Assembly: GCF_001439785.1 (NCBI RefSeq)
Contig: NZ_JYLI01000012.1
Coordinates: forward strand, 143,543 to 207,542
Source: Pseudomonas poae
GTDB taxonomy: Bacteria > Pseudomonadota > Gammaproteobacteria > Pseudomonadales > Pseudomonadaceae
DNA length: 64,000 nt
Reading direction: 5' to 3'
Made by a program: the position numbers and the translations under genes. Below are positions 34,902 to 44,190 of the stretch, piece after piece. The notes under the pieces are model-generated. The model saw only the letters and a list, made by a program, of their open reading frames with translations. It made no database searches and was not told where the DNA came from. The first letter of the stretch is position 1, and every line of letters starts with the position of its first letter.

Positions 34902-35758
34902 TGATCGAGCTGGAGGATCACCTGACGCGCCTCACCCTGTCCCCGGCAGTGGGTGGCAGCATCGTCAACTGGACGGTGCGCGCCACCGGGCAGCCGCTGT
35001 TGCGAAACAGCGATGAGCATGCGATCAGTACCGGGTTGCCGGGCAAGCTGGGGTGCTATCCGTTGGCGCCCTGGTCGAACCGGGTGGCCGAAGGCGGTTT
35101 TGACAACCCCGAGGGTTGGCTGGCGTTGACGCCCAACAGCCTCACCGATCCCCTGCCGATTCATGGCTCGGCCTGGCAACAGCCCTGGCAGGTCGTGAGC
35201 CGGACGGCGGAGGAAGTGGTGCTGGCGATAGTCTGCGAGACGCCGTTCGCCTATCGCGCCGAGCAGCGGTTTGGCTTGAGCGACGGTGAACTGAGCATTC
35301 AATTGCGGGTAACCCACCTGGCCGCGCAGCCGGCCTGGCACGGTTTGGGCTTGCATCCCTACCTGCCCCGCAGGCCGGGCACGCGGTTGCAGGCCAGGGC
35401 GTCGCAAGTGTGGATGAGCGATGCATCCAAATTACCCACGGCGTTGGCGCCGATTCCCGAAGCCTGGGACTTTCGCCAACTCAAGGAGTTGCCTCAGGCG
35501 TTGGTGGACAACGGCTTTTGCCAGTGGGATGGGCGCTGCCGGATCGAACAGCCGGACTTGGCCTATGCCCTGGAATGCGAGGCCACCGGCGCCGATTACT
35601 TCCTCCTGTACTGCCCGCCGGGGCTTGAATTCTTTTGCATCGAGCCGGTGAGTCATCCGGTCAATGCCCATCACCTGCCCGGCCGACCCGGCTTGAAGCT
35701 GCTGGAACAACACCAGTCAACCCAACTCAACTTCACCTTGAAATACACGCCCCTGTAA
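34901..35758 (+). CDS. Aldose 1-epimerase family protein
   Basis: The 285-residue protein has the galactose-mutarotase-like fold: APWSNRVAEGGFDN, a histidine in PIHGSAWQQPW, HGLGLHPYLPRRPG with the catalytic-type histidine, and the late glutamate in GLEFFCIEPVSHPVNA. The start ATG shares one base with the TRAP permease stop. It probably interconverts sugar or uronate anomers for the dehydrogenase. Confidence 0.87.
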   Translation: MIELEDHLTRLTLSPAVGGSIVNWTVRATGQPLLRNSDEHAISTGLPGKLGCYPLAPWSNRVAEGGFDNPEGWLALTPNSLTDPLPIHGSAWQQPWQVVSRTAEEVVLAIVCETPFAYRAEQRFGLSDGELSIQLRVTHLAAQPAWHGLGLHPYLPRRPGTRLQARASQVWMSDASKLPTALAPIPEAWDFRQLKELPQALVDNGFCQWDGRCRIEQPDLAYALECEATGADYFLLYCPPGLEFFCIEPVSHPVNAHHLPGRPGLKLLEQHQSTQLNFTLKYTPL

Positions 35759-35766
35759 CACCACAA

Positions 35767-35806
35767 ACCCTGTGGGAGCTGGCTTGCCTGCGATAGCGGC
35801 GTGTCA
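35767..35806. repeat. REP sequence
   Basis: TGTGGGAGCTGGCTTGCCTG followed by CGATAGCGGCGT is a classic REP half, between convergent genes. Confidence 0.72.
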
Positions 35807-36949
35807 GGGCGGGCTGTTCTTCAGCCGCCCTGCAGTATCAATACTCACCACCACCGACAACCCCGGCCGCAACCGCTCGCTGTCAGCCTGCCCCGGGTCC
35901 ACGCTAATCCTCACCGGCACCCGCTGGGCGATCTTCACAAAGTTGCCAGTGGCATTGTCCGCCTGCAACAGGCTGAATTCCGAGCCCGTCGCCGGCGAAA
36001 TATGCTGCACCGTGCCATGAAACCTGCGGTGGTTCAGTGCATCCACAGTGAAAGACACCGGCTGGCCGATCTGCACATCGGCCATCTGGGTTTCTTTCAT
36101 ATTGGCGATCACCCACAGCTGGTTGGGCACCAGCGCCATCAACTGCGCGCCGGAATTGACGTAGGCGCCCAGGCGCACGCCGATCTGTCCCAGTTGGCCG
36201 TCGCGCGGCGCGGTGATGCGCGTGTTGGCCAGGTCGATACGCGCCAGCGCCACCGCGGCATCGGCACTTGCCACCGCCGCTTCCAGCGAACCGCGATTGA
36301 CGATCACTGTCTGCAGGTCCTGCCGCGCAATCTCCAGATTGGCCTGGGCCTGGGCCACCGCCGCAACGGTTTGCGCCTGCGCGGCGCGGGTCACGTCCAG
36401 CTCGCGCCTGGACACCGAGCCATCGCTGATCAGTTCTTCATTGCGGCGCAGGTCGGCGCTGCTTTTGCGCGCCTGGGCCTGGCTGTCCACCAGTGCGGCC
36501 TGGCGCAGCTTGATGGTGGCTTGCGCGCTGTTGCGCTGCTGCACCACATTGGCCAACGCCGCCTTCTGCACCGCCCGTTGCGCCAGCGCCTGGTCGAGGC
36601 GCTGCTGATAGATGCGGTCATCGAGGCGCACCAGCAGGTCGCCGGCCTTGACGTACTGGAAGTCCTGCACCGGCACCTCGAACACATAACCGCTGAGCTG
36701 CGGGCCGATGATCGTCACCTGGCCGCGTACCAACGCGTTCTCGGTGGTTTCCACCGCACTGCTGAACGGCGGCAACTGCCAGGCGTAGAGCACGATCAAC
36801 ACACCGACGATGGCAATCGCGGCAAAGCCCAGGGAAGAGAGGATGCGCACCCGCAAGGAGCGCGGCTCGGTCGCCGTGGCGCCCGGCGGCGTGCTGCCTT
36901 CCGGCGTGGCAGCGATGGCATTGGTGGTTGTGGTGGTCGGTTCGGTCAT
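35804..36949 (-). CDS. HlyD/EmrA-type membrane fusion protein
   Basis: The 381-residue protein has one membrane segment (about 35-60). The lipoyl motif is split as GPQLSGYVFEVPVQDFQYVK and ITAPRDGQLGQIGVRLGAYV around a long Gln/Ala-rich coiled coil (about 110-220). It is the adaptor for the MFS pump upstream in the same operon. It begins four bases inside that gene (ATGA overlap). Confidence 0.9.
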   Translation of the reverse strand: MTEPTTTTTNAIAATPEGSTPPGATATEPRSLRVRILSSLGFAAIAIVGVLIVLYAWQLPPFSSAVETTENALVRGQVTIIGPQLSGYVFEVPVQDFQYVKAGDLLVRLDDRIYQQRLDQALAQRAVQKAALANVVQQRNSAQATIKLRQAALVDSQAQARKSSADLRRNEELISDGSVSRRELDVTRAAQAQTVAAVAQAQANLEIARQDLQTVIVNRGSLEAAVASADAAVALARIDLANTRITAPRDGQLGQIGVRLGAYVNSGAQLMALVPNQLWVIANMKETQMADVQIGQPVSFTVDALNHRRFHGTVQHISPATGSEFSLLQADNATGNFVKIAQRVPVRISVDPGQADSERLRPGLSVVVSIDTAGRLKNSPP

Positions 36950-38589
36950 GAAGGTGCGCCGCTGGGTTGAACGGGAGGAACTGCCTGGGTGGTGCTCATC
37001 AGCCACAGGCTGCGAATGAAGATCCAGCTCATGGTAAGGATCGCGATGATCGCGATCAGCATGAAGACATCGTTGTAGGCCATCACGTTCGCTTCACGGG
37101 TCGCCGCCGTGGCCAGGCTGCGGATGCCCTGCAGGTTGCGCAACTGCGGATCGGCGATCACCCCGCCATAGGCCGCCGCGCCGCTCTGCACCCGCGCCGC
37201 AACGCGCGGGTCGAGCAGGGTCAGGTGTTCGACGATCATGCTGGAATGGTACTTCTCACGCACGACCTGGAAGGTGCCGAGCAACGCCGCGCCGATCAGC
37301 CCGCCGAGGTTCTGGCAAATGCCGAACATCACCGAAAAACTCACCAGGTTGCGCGGGTTGGCCAATACGTTTTTGGTGCCGAGCACCATGGTCGGTCCGA
37401 GGAAAAACGTGCCGCCAAAGCCCAGCAGGAACTGGCTGACATACAGGTTCTGCGGCCGCGTGAGGTTGCTGGAGAAACTGTCCATGACCGAGCCGGTGGC
37501 CATCAGCGCCAGGGAAATCACCAGCGGCATCAGCAGGTGCGCCGGGTTGATCGTCAACGCGCTGACCACCAGCCCCGCAAGCGCCCCGGCCAGCATCACC
37601 ACGTACAGCGTGTGCATCTGCTCGTAGCTCATGTTGAGCATCTGCATGAAACCCACTGCGCCGGTGGACTGCTCCGACAGCACCATGCGAATCAGGATCA
37701 CCGCCAGCGCCAGACGAATCATCACGCCGCTGCCGAGCCAACGCGTCATCAGCAGCGGGTTGGCGCGGTTATGCTCGATGGCAAGGCCCGCCATGATCAG
37801 CACCAGGGAACAGGCCGACGCCACGCCGATCCAGGGTGCCTCCAGCCACCAGTCGATACGCCCCAGGGACAGCACCGCACACAGCAGGGCCACGCCGGTG
37901 GCGAGGATGGCGAAGGTGAGAAAATCGAGTTTTTCAAAGGTCTTGAAGCGATCGCCGGGCGGTAATTTGAGGAGGAACACGCAGCCCAGGCAGATCAGCG
38001 CCAGGCCCAGCTCAAACAGGTACAAGCCGCGCCATTCGGCAATCTGCAGCAGGTCTTCGGAGAACAACCGCGCCAACGGCAAGGCCAACTGCGCGGTGCC
38101 CAGCCCGAGCACCAGCGAACGCAAGCGCCACTTGGCCGGGAAGGCCTGGATCATGTAGTACAAGCCCAACGAACTCAGCGCGGCCCCCACCATGCCATGG
38201 GCCGCCCGCACGGCGATGGCCGAACTGAGGTCGTTGACGAACAAATGGCCGAAGGTGACCAGCACGTACAGCACCAGAAACACCTCGGTGAACGCACGCA
38301 AGCCGAACTGCTGACGAAACTTCACCAGCAACAGGTTCATGCACACGTTGGTCATCACGTAGGCGGCGGGCAGCCAGGCCATCTCTGCGGTGGTCGCACC
38401 GAGGGCGCCTTGCAGGTATTGCAGGTTGGCGATGACCAGTGCGTTACCCAGCCCCCCGGTGATCGCCACCAGCGCACCGACCAGCGCGAACAGCCAGCGC
38501 TTGTGGGTGGGATGCAGCGGCGTCGACGGCGAACCGGGCAAGGTCGGTCGCTCATGGGGCTGCCAGGGGTGGGGGGTGTAGTTGTCCAT
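36946..38589 (-). CDS. MFS efflux transporter, DHA2/EmrB type
   Basis: The 547-residue protein has about fourteen membrane helices, as in EmrB. It starts with a hydrophilic, proline-rich cytoplasmic segment (about 30 residues). The substrate is unknown. It is first in a two-gene operon with the EmrA-like adaptor; no regulator or outer membrane channel is adjacent. Confidence 0.9.
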   Translation of the reverse strand: MDNYTPHPWQPHERPTLPGSPSTPLHPTHKRWLFALVGALVAITGGLGNALVIANLQYLQGALGATTAEMAWLPAAYVMTNVCMNLLLVKFRQQFGLRAFTEVFLVLYVLVTFGHLFVNDLSSAIAVRAAHGMVGAALSSLGLYYMIQAFPAKWRLRSLVLGLGTAQLALPLARLFSEDLLQIAEWRGLYLFELGLALICLGCVFLLKLPPGDRFKTFEKLDFLTFAILATGVALLCAVLSLGRIDWWLEAPWIGVASACSLVLIMAGLAIEHNRANPLLMTRWLGSGVMIRLALAVILIRMVLSEQSTGAVGFMQMLNMSYEQMHTLYVVMLAGALAGLVVSALTINPAHLLMPLVISLALMATGSVMDSFSSNLTRPQNLYVSQFLLGFGGTFFLGPTMVLGTKNVLANPRNLVSFSVMFGICQNLGGLIGAALLGTFQVVREKYHSSMIVEHLTLLDPRVAARVQSGAAAYGGVIADPQLRNLQGIRSLATAATREANVMAYNDVFMLIAIIAILTMSWIFIRSLWLMSTTQAVPPVQPSGAPS

Positions 38590-38979
38590 TGGGTGACCTT
38601 GGTGAGCCGACGGGGAAGTCGGTGAAATCCACGACTTTGGGAGTAGTAAACCTGAGCGGGGTTCATCTTGCTATATAACAAAAGAGACTTTTCTGGCGCG
38701 ACTCAACCACTGGTCCTTTCTGAAATCGAGAGCGGGTTGAATCCTTATCATCCACAAGCGGAGCAAAAAATTTCAGTACTCCATCGAATTAATTTCGCGC
38801 CACGTTTATTTAAGTCCAAAAATGTAATAGCTGCGCCAGCATCAATGATGCTAAATTGCCTTCATGCGTATCGTTCAGGGAGAATTCCGCATGCGAGCTA
38901 TCGACTATCAAAAAAACAACCTTGTAAAGCCGTACGATCAGCCTTGTTCGCGATCCTGCACTTATCGCGGAGCAGCTTT
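38590..38979. other. Intergenic boundary of the AT-rich Detocs island
   Basis: About 390 bases lie between the divergent MFS gene and dtcA. Base composition switches from GC-rich to AT-rich near 38690, marking a transfer boundary. An in-frame extension of dtcA runs open from a TTG at 38668, but its translation looks non-coding. Both divergent promoters should lie here. Confidence 0.5.
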
Positions 38980-41877
38980 ATGAAAATCAACTATGAAACA
39001 ACACCATATCAAAAAATTGATGACCTTAGAAAGTTACAGCATCGCACACGCAACCAAGTTCGAGCAATGCTCACCGGGGAGTCTGGCGTATCATTCAAAC
39101 TATTAAATTCTTTGCGAAAATCAAAATCAATTAATGAAATTCTGCAGATTGAAAGAGTAATACGCGGCAGATCGAAAGAACCTGGCGAAATAATACCCGA
39201 ACTTTTCCCGAGCAAAATACAAACAAAGGAAAACTATATTCGCTTATGCGCTCTCCTACCTAGCAAACAAGTTGAACAAATAGAACGTTTGGCGCGAGAA
39301 CACTTAGACATCCTGAACAACTTCAAAACTCTCGCATGCTATCTAAATGATAGAATTCTATCAAAAGATTTCGCTGCAGCGGATGAAGCCCTAGGACTTA
39401 TACTTGAGACGGTTGGCAGCAGTAACTTCCTACTCAGAAAAGCAGCATTAATGCACACAGAGAATTTCAACGGGCAACCTCTAAGGTCGGTAGACCTGAT
39501 TCTGGAACAGGCCGGCCTAGGCGCAAGTAATTTAATTGCCAGCTCCTTAATTAATAGCTACAAAGAAGAACAGGAAATATTAAGTTTAAAACGTTCCATC
39601 ATGAACTTAGCAAACAGAGGCTCCAGAAACAAATACACACGAGATATAGCAAGAATACCTCTGCACCCGCATGCAAAAGACTTTTCTGATCTCGGAGAGT
39701 TGATTCAAAGCAGTTTACAATCGTCATTAATCGATGCTTTGATTATAATAAAAATAAATAGAACGCTTATACCAATTATCAAAGACTCGACCTTACTTTC
39801 ATTCTTCGACTCTTGGGATGCAGAACAATCCAGTCTTGAATCAATAGCTGAAAAGTATTGCGAAATCGAGGATGGAGAATCCATTTTTTACAAAAGATCC
39901 AGCGCATGGCTGGAAAACAAAAATATTATAGAATATAGAATTTTACTCGATCATTTCTATGATGACCCGGAAGCAGATTACTTTAATCTCGACAAAGCTC
40001 TGATCGAACAAATCGAAAAAACAGTTAGCAATATAAGCTTAGAAAGTTTAGCAAAGTGTAAAGATCTGACTCTTCACTCGCCCACAAAACTTCGCGAGTT
40101 GGAAAACAATGGTTTCATGACACGCACAGCCGTGTTTAATTTTTTAGTGCACAAGTCAGAGGGCAACGACTTTATATCAGAAAAATCGCTATTCGAGATA
40201 ATGAGCAAAACTTACGATTTGGACAAGACAACAAATGCAGCGCATTTGAAAACCCTTGCAGTTTTTGCGGGTTCAAAAATATCAAAAATAATATACTATT
40301 TACTTATAGCCCGACGCAGTCGAAACGAAGGCGATGACCATCAACTTCGAAGAATTTTACAGCAGGTTGTAATTGAATCGCACAACGGCGACCTTGTTAA
40401 CTTTGTCGAAACCATTGCAAAAGACTCTAACGTTGTTGCAAAGTTCACCTACGCCGTATGCGTAGAGGATTTCATAGCAAAACTTGTACACATAATAAAA
40501 ACCTCCGCACAAATTACCGAAACAAGGGCAGCTCTTCATAAATGGATGGGTGAAACCACAGGAGAGAAAAGTTTTTTAGACAGAGCACGAACGCTTATTA
40601 TTGACCACCAAATCAATCGAGTCCGCAATGAGCTAGACGACCATAGAATATATGTCGATGCTGCAAGATTTTCAGAGTGGTTCAAGGATGAGCTAATACG
40701 TGAGCTAGATATGGTACTAACTAGCATGGAACACAATCATACAAATATAGGTGTAGAGGACGGTCAGCTGCTTCAAATTGTAGAACATGCCTACGAAAGC
40801 TTTTGTTCAAATAGCATATTTGGTATCGCATCGTACTTGGGGCGACGGATAAGACATGGAACCTTTAAAGGACATTTATATTTTAGCGTTATAGCTATTG
40901 AGAGCGTAGAATGGTATGCACCACTTTTCAGGGATGTGAATTTTTCGGCACGATGGGCGCGCTGGAAAAAATCCTATGAACTTTCTATAGATAGCATCAT
41001 TAATGAAAATTTGCATATTGAGTCTACAGGCAAGAGAAACGGATTACTTAAACCCAACATTTCTGATTGGGCAAAGATGGAAATTGCAATTGCCTGCGCT
41101 AAAAATCTTGTCAAAGACTTCATAGAACACAATACAACAATTCGAGCGGTGCCAAATATAACTGAATATTGCTGGCGAATTGCTGAAGTCGACTTAAAAA
41201 ACATCAATACTTTTCTAAAAAACCAAAGATCACGTTTGATGAACGATCAGCTTCTAAGCGAATTAAGACTAAGCGCACCTAATCAAGCTAGATATTCTGA
41301 GCGCTTGAAAGATTTCAACCGAGATTTGGTACACATGATTGATGAAAAACTTTTGGCAATGTACGGCTGGTTCAAAAGACCTCTCAGTGCATCACCAAAA
41401 GCATCTCTTCCCTTACTCTATAAAGCAGTGGTAGCCGAGGTTAGGGTATACTTCACAGACTTCGAAGTTGATACTGAATTCGAAGAGGCATACGACATAC
41501 AACTAGTCGGAGGCCCCTATCATGTGATTTATGATGCGCTATACGTAATTGTCTACAACGCTGCTAAGCACGGTAAGCCTAGCGGTGAAGTACTAAGAAA
41601 TTTTAAACTTACTCCAAGCAGAAAAGGTAAACTCGGATTTATTTCCGTAACCATCACATCTCAAATAAAAGACTCTGACACCGAGCAATCTATCCGCGAG
41701 AAGTTAGAAATAAAACCCGGCGATGATATTAATAATGCACAACTTCTAGAGGGACGAAGCGGCATTAAAAAGCTACATCAACTTCAACAGTCGGACCCAA
41801 ACTTTAACATCGAATCCATAATTTGCGAAAATCGTACGGTAAGCGTTTCTGTGTCTTATACTTTGGAACACTTATGA
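38980..41877 (+). CDS. dtcA: Detocs sensor histidine kinase DtcA
   Basis: The roughly 965-residue protein is largely alpha-helical with no membrane segment or signal, as for a cytoplasmic repeat-type sensor. The C-terminal 130 residues form a GHKL histidine-kinase ATPase: the N-box is VIYDALYVIVYNAAKHG (about residue 848-865) and the G-box is EGRSGIKKLHQL (about 923). A histidine before it in RDLVHMIDEKLL is a candidate phosphoacceptor. The downstream receiver and receiver-phosphorylase genes identify it by context as DtcA, which senses phage and phosphorylates DtcC. I chose the ATG with GGAG seven bases upstream; longer starts remain possible. Codon use is AT-rich, unlike flanking genes. Confidence 0.8.
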   Translation: MKINYETTPYQKIDDLRKLQHRTRNQVRAMLTGESGVSFKLLNSLRKSKSINEILQIERVIRGRSKEPGEIIPELFPSKIQTKENYIRLCALLPSKQVEQIERLAREHLDILNNFKTLACYLNDRILSKDFAAADEALGLILETVGSSNFLLRKAALMHTENFNGQPLRSVDLILEQAGLGASNLIASSLINSYKEEQEILSLKRSIMNLANRGSRNKYTRDIARIPLHPHAKDFSDLGELIQSSLQSSLIDALIIIKINRTLIPIIKDSTLLSFFDSWDAEQSSLESIAEKYCEIEDGESIFYKRSSAWLENKNIIEYRILLDHFYDDPEADYFNLDKALIEQIEKTVSNISLESLAKCKDLTLHSPTKLRELENNGFMTRTAVFNFLVHKSEGNDFISEKSLFEIMSKTYDLDKTTNAAHLKTLAVFAGSKISKIIYYLLIARRSRNEGDDHQLRRILQQVVIESHNGDLVNFVETIAKDSNVVAKFTYAVCVEDFIAKLVHIIKTSAQITETRAALHKWMGETTGEKSFLDRARTLIIDHQINRVRNELDDHRIYVDAARFSEWFKDELIRELDMVLTSMEHNHTNIGVEDGQLLQIVEHAYESFCSNSIFGIASYLGRRIRHGTFKGHLYFSVIAIESVEWYAPLFRDVNFSARWARWKKSYELSIDSIINENLHIESTGKRNGLLKPNISDWAKMEIAIACAKNLVKDFIEHNTTIRAVPNITEYCWRIAEVDLKNINTFLKNQRSRLMNDQLLSELRLSAPNQARYSERLKDFNRDLVHMIDEKLLAMYGWFKRPLSASPKASLPLLYKAVVAEVRVYFTDFEVDTEFEEAYDIQLVGGPYHVIYDALYVIVYNAAKHGKPSGEVLRNFKLTPSRKGKLGFISVTITSQIKDSDTEQSIREKLEIKPGDDINNAQLLEGRSGIKKLHQLQQSDPNFNIESIICENRTVSVSVSYTLEHL

Positions 41878-42323
41878 GAAAAATTCTACTCGTAGAAGAC
41901 GACGGATTTAAAGCAAAAAGCCTTATCGACTTTTTAGGGGTCGAATGGCCCGATGCAACTGTAATCACAGCCCCGAGTCTTGTAGACGCCGTCGAAGCTC
42001 TATACGAACCCATATACGACCTAATCTTAGTCGACATGGCGATTCCAAGTCACCCCGCAATATTAGGAGGCGGATCTCCTATGTCACTATTGACTGGCGG
42101 ACTAGAAGTACTTTTGGAACTTAGATCCATGGAGAGGAACGACCCTTGCATTGTCATTACTCAATATCCAGAAATAGAGATCTCAGGAACTTTTTTCTCC
42201 GTACATGATGCTGCCTTAAAAATAAGAGACCGTCTTGAGTGCAATGTCTTGGGATGCATAAAGTACTCTGAAGGCTCAAGCGAATGGAAGTTACCACTTA
42301 AAACACTTCTGGAGGAAGTATGA
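41874..42323 (+). CDS. dtcB: Detocs stand-alone receiver protein DtcB
   Basis: The 149-residue protein is a single response-regulator receiver domain. The acidic pocket is VEDD (residues 8-10) and the phosphoacceptor is Asp54 in LILVDMAIP. No output domain follows. In the described Detocs system DtcB acts as a phosphate sink that drains accidental kinase activity and prevents autoimmunity. Its start overlaps the dtcA stop as ATGA, and its stop overlaps dtcC the same way. Confidence 0.85.
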   Translation: MRKILLVEDDGFKAKSLIDFLGVEWPDATVITAPSLVDAVEALYEPIYDLILVDMAIPSHPAILGGGSPMSLLTGGLEVLLELRSMERNDPCIVITQYPEIEISGTFFSVHDAALKIRDRLECNVLGCIKYSEGSSEWKLPLKTLLEEV

Positions 42324-43501
42324 ACGTTTTGCTACTCGAAGATGATGAAAAAAAGATGAAAGCGATAAAGTCTGAGATACGTCAGTTTAGTGACAAAATC
42401 ATAATTGACACATGCGAAAACCTTCAAGACTTTTCTCAGAAAGCACAGAGAAAAAAATATGAATTAATAATAGTAGACCTTTTAGTCCCATTATTTAAGG
42501 ATAGCACTGACACCACAAATGTGTCAGAGCGTATCGTTGATATTTTCAAAGATCGCGAATGCGCAAACGCTAACTCAGCTGTTCTGGCTTTAACGAAATT
42601 TAATAGCGCAGCGGAAGAAAACTTTAAAACTTTAAACCTCCAAGATATCACAGTAGTTACATTCATCGAGAACAAGGAGGAATGGAAAAAAGTTTTGAGG
42701 TCCAAGCTGGAAAGTAGTATTCCGTTCCCTACATATGAATTCCTCATCATTTGCGCACTAACCAAAGAAGCCAAGGGCTTCCAAGATGCCGGGTACAAGG
42801 TAGGTTCATCAATCACGATAAATGGACTACAGTGTCGAGAAATAGTGATTGGTGGAAAAACTGGAACAATAATCACCGCCCCTAGGATGGGGCTTGTAAA
42901 CTGTGCAATAATCACATCGCGAGGAATCGACTTATTTAAGCCAAAACTTGTTTGCATGAGTGGTATTTGCGCGGGAATAGAGGGAAAAGCAAGTATATAT
43001 GACATAGTCATATCACAAGTATGTCAACAACACGACTTTGGAAAATGGAGTAGTAAAGGCTATGAACCTGAAATCTACAACATTCAAATACCTCCAAAGC
43101 TGGAAAGAAAAATATTAGAACTTCTCGACACGGAAACTCTTATTGACTCTGTGAAACACGGAACAATCCTATCTCGGAGTGAATTTCCTGAAGGACAGGA
43201 ATTTTTTAATCCTAAAATAATTCTCGCGGCCACGTCGAGCGGTAGCGCAGTTGTTGCGGATGAGAAAATGGTTGACGGTATTAAAGCTCAACATCGAAAG
43301 ATGACAGCATTCGAGATGGAGGCCTTCGCGGTTTATGAAGCTTCAAGGCTAGCTACGATACCTCCGTTATATTTCAGCGCTAAAGCAGTGGTAGACGATG
43401 GCGGGAAAAATAAGGGTGATGCCTTTCATAGAATAGCGTGTATTTTATCCGCGAAAACTGTGCATCAAATTATAGAGCAAGGTGCATTACTTGACTTATA
43501 A
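42320..43501 (+). CDS. dtcC: Detocs effector DtcC: receiver fused to nucleoside phosphorylase-like ATP nucleosidase
   Basis: The 393-residue protein has an N-terminal receiver (about 1-125; acidic pair LEDD and phosphoacceptor Asp53 in IIVDLLVP). A PNP/MTA-nucleosidase-like domain follows (about 142-390), with MSGICAGIEGKASIYDIVIS, the ribose-binding glutamate in AFEMEAFAVYEA and the catalytic-type aspartate in AKAVVDDGGKNKG. In characterised Detocs, phosphorylated DtcC cleaves ATP to adenine and ribose-triphosphate and stops phage growth. The residues seen here are those such an enzyme needs. It is the third gene of a fully overlapping operon. Confidence 0.88.
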   Translation: MNVLLLEDDEKKMKAIKSEIRQFSDKIIIDTCENLQDFSQKAQRKKYELIIVDLLVPLFKDSTDTTNVSERIVDIFKDRECANANSAVLALTKFNSAAEENFKTLNLQDITVVTFIENKEEWKKVLRSKLESSIPFPTYEFLIICALTKEAKGFQDAGYKVGSSITINGLQCREIVIGGKTGTIITAPRMGLVNCAIITSRGIDLFKPKLVCMSGICAGIEGKASIYDIVISQVCQQHDFGKWSSKGYEPEIYNIQIPPKLERKILELLDTETLIDSVKHGTILSRSEFPEGQEFFNPKIILAATSSGSAVVADEKMVDGIKAQHRKMTAFEMEAFAVYEASRLATIPPLYFSAKAVVDDGGKNKGDAFHRIACILSAKTVHQIIEQGALLDL

Positions 43502-43920
43502 AAACCAATTCAACAACACATCAGGCAGTTCGCTTTAACGCGATGTTTTTTTAATTTTCCGTTCGTGCGCCACACACCGCAAAATTCATATGCTATACCA
43601 ATTCTATTTTTAAAATATAGACTATTTAATTCATTTGTCCGCGATGCCGAATTTGAACCAGCATCGCAGACAATCTTGAATGATTTCAAATTATTACTTA
43701 AGTCAAACAGTCAGGACACTAAGGGACACTTACTCATCAAAACAGCATCAACCATCACTTGTGCACACTCAACTGACTATACTGATCGTCATCAGTTGCT
43801 GGCGATGAATACCCTGTATCTGTTGAGTCGCTTCATAACCCTTTGACCTCAATCATATCGACAATCTCACTGGCATGCTCAGTAGCTCTTCCACGCTCAG
43901 ATTAGAACGAACGCAAAGGT

Positions 43921-43950
43921 CGTTGGGAGCAAGCCCCCTCCCACATTTTG
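43921..43950. repeat. REP palindrome
   Basis: TGGGAGCAAGCCCCCTCCCA is a compact REP hairpin at the right edge of the AT-rich island. Confidence 0.78.
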
Positions 43951-43967
43951 TACAGTGTTCGGCAGAG

Positions 43968-44185
43968 AATTCCGGTCGGCTCTCAGGCCGCCGCGCTTTT
44001 GCTTTTGATCTGACGCGCCCCGTCAAACACGCTGTCCGGAGGGCATGCCGAGCCTGGGCGAGGCACCGAGTGTAGGGGCGAGGACCTTTTGGTTACTTTT
44101 GGCTGGGCTGGCTTCCTGGCCTTCCAAAAGTGACCCGCCGTAAAGGCAGAACCACCAACCGCCGTTACCCCAATAATGGATATGT
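43968..44185. repeat. Pseudomonas long intergenic repeat, internally shortened
   Basis: The segment contains TTTTGGTTACTTTTGGC, then AAAAGTGACCCGCCGTAAAG, GGCAGAACC and a final TAATGGATATGTCC. I recognise this series of boxes as a long, highly repeated intergenic element of P. fluorescens-group genomes (similar to the 'R' repeats of strain SBW25). Identification is from memory of the pattern. Confidence 0.5.
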
Positions 44186-44190
44186 CCCCC

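Larger units (their letters stand above)
43502..44190. other. Non-coding region after the Detocs operon
   Basis: The first 360 bases are AT-rich with no credible gene; an open frame at 43565-43846 has no ribosome-binding site and a random-looking translation. A REP lies at 43921-43950, followed by a GC-rich intergenic repeat. Composition returns to the chromosomal norm near 43900. Confidence 0.5.

Noticed and set aside
38668..38979. N-terminal extension of DtcA from TTG
   Set aside because: The extension reads as non-protein-like sequence and lacks a good ribosome-binding site, whereas the ATG at 38980 has GGAG; left as an uncertainty.
43565..43846. Open frame of 93 codons after dtcC
   Set aside because: GTG-type start without ribosome-binding site, no family signature, and AT-rich DNA allows chance frames; it could not be supported as a fourth Detocs gene.
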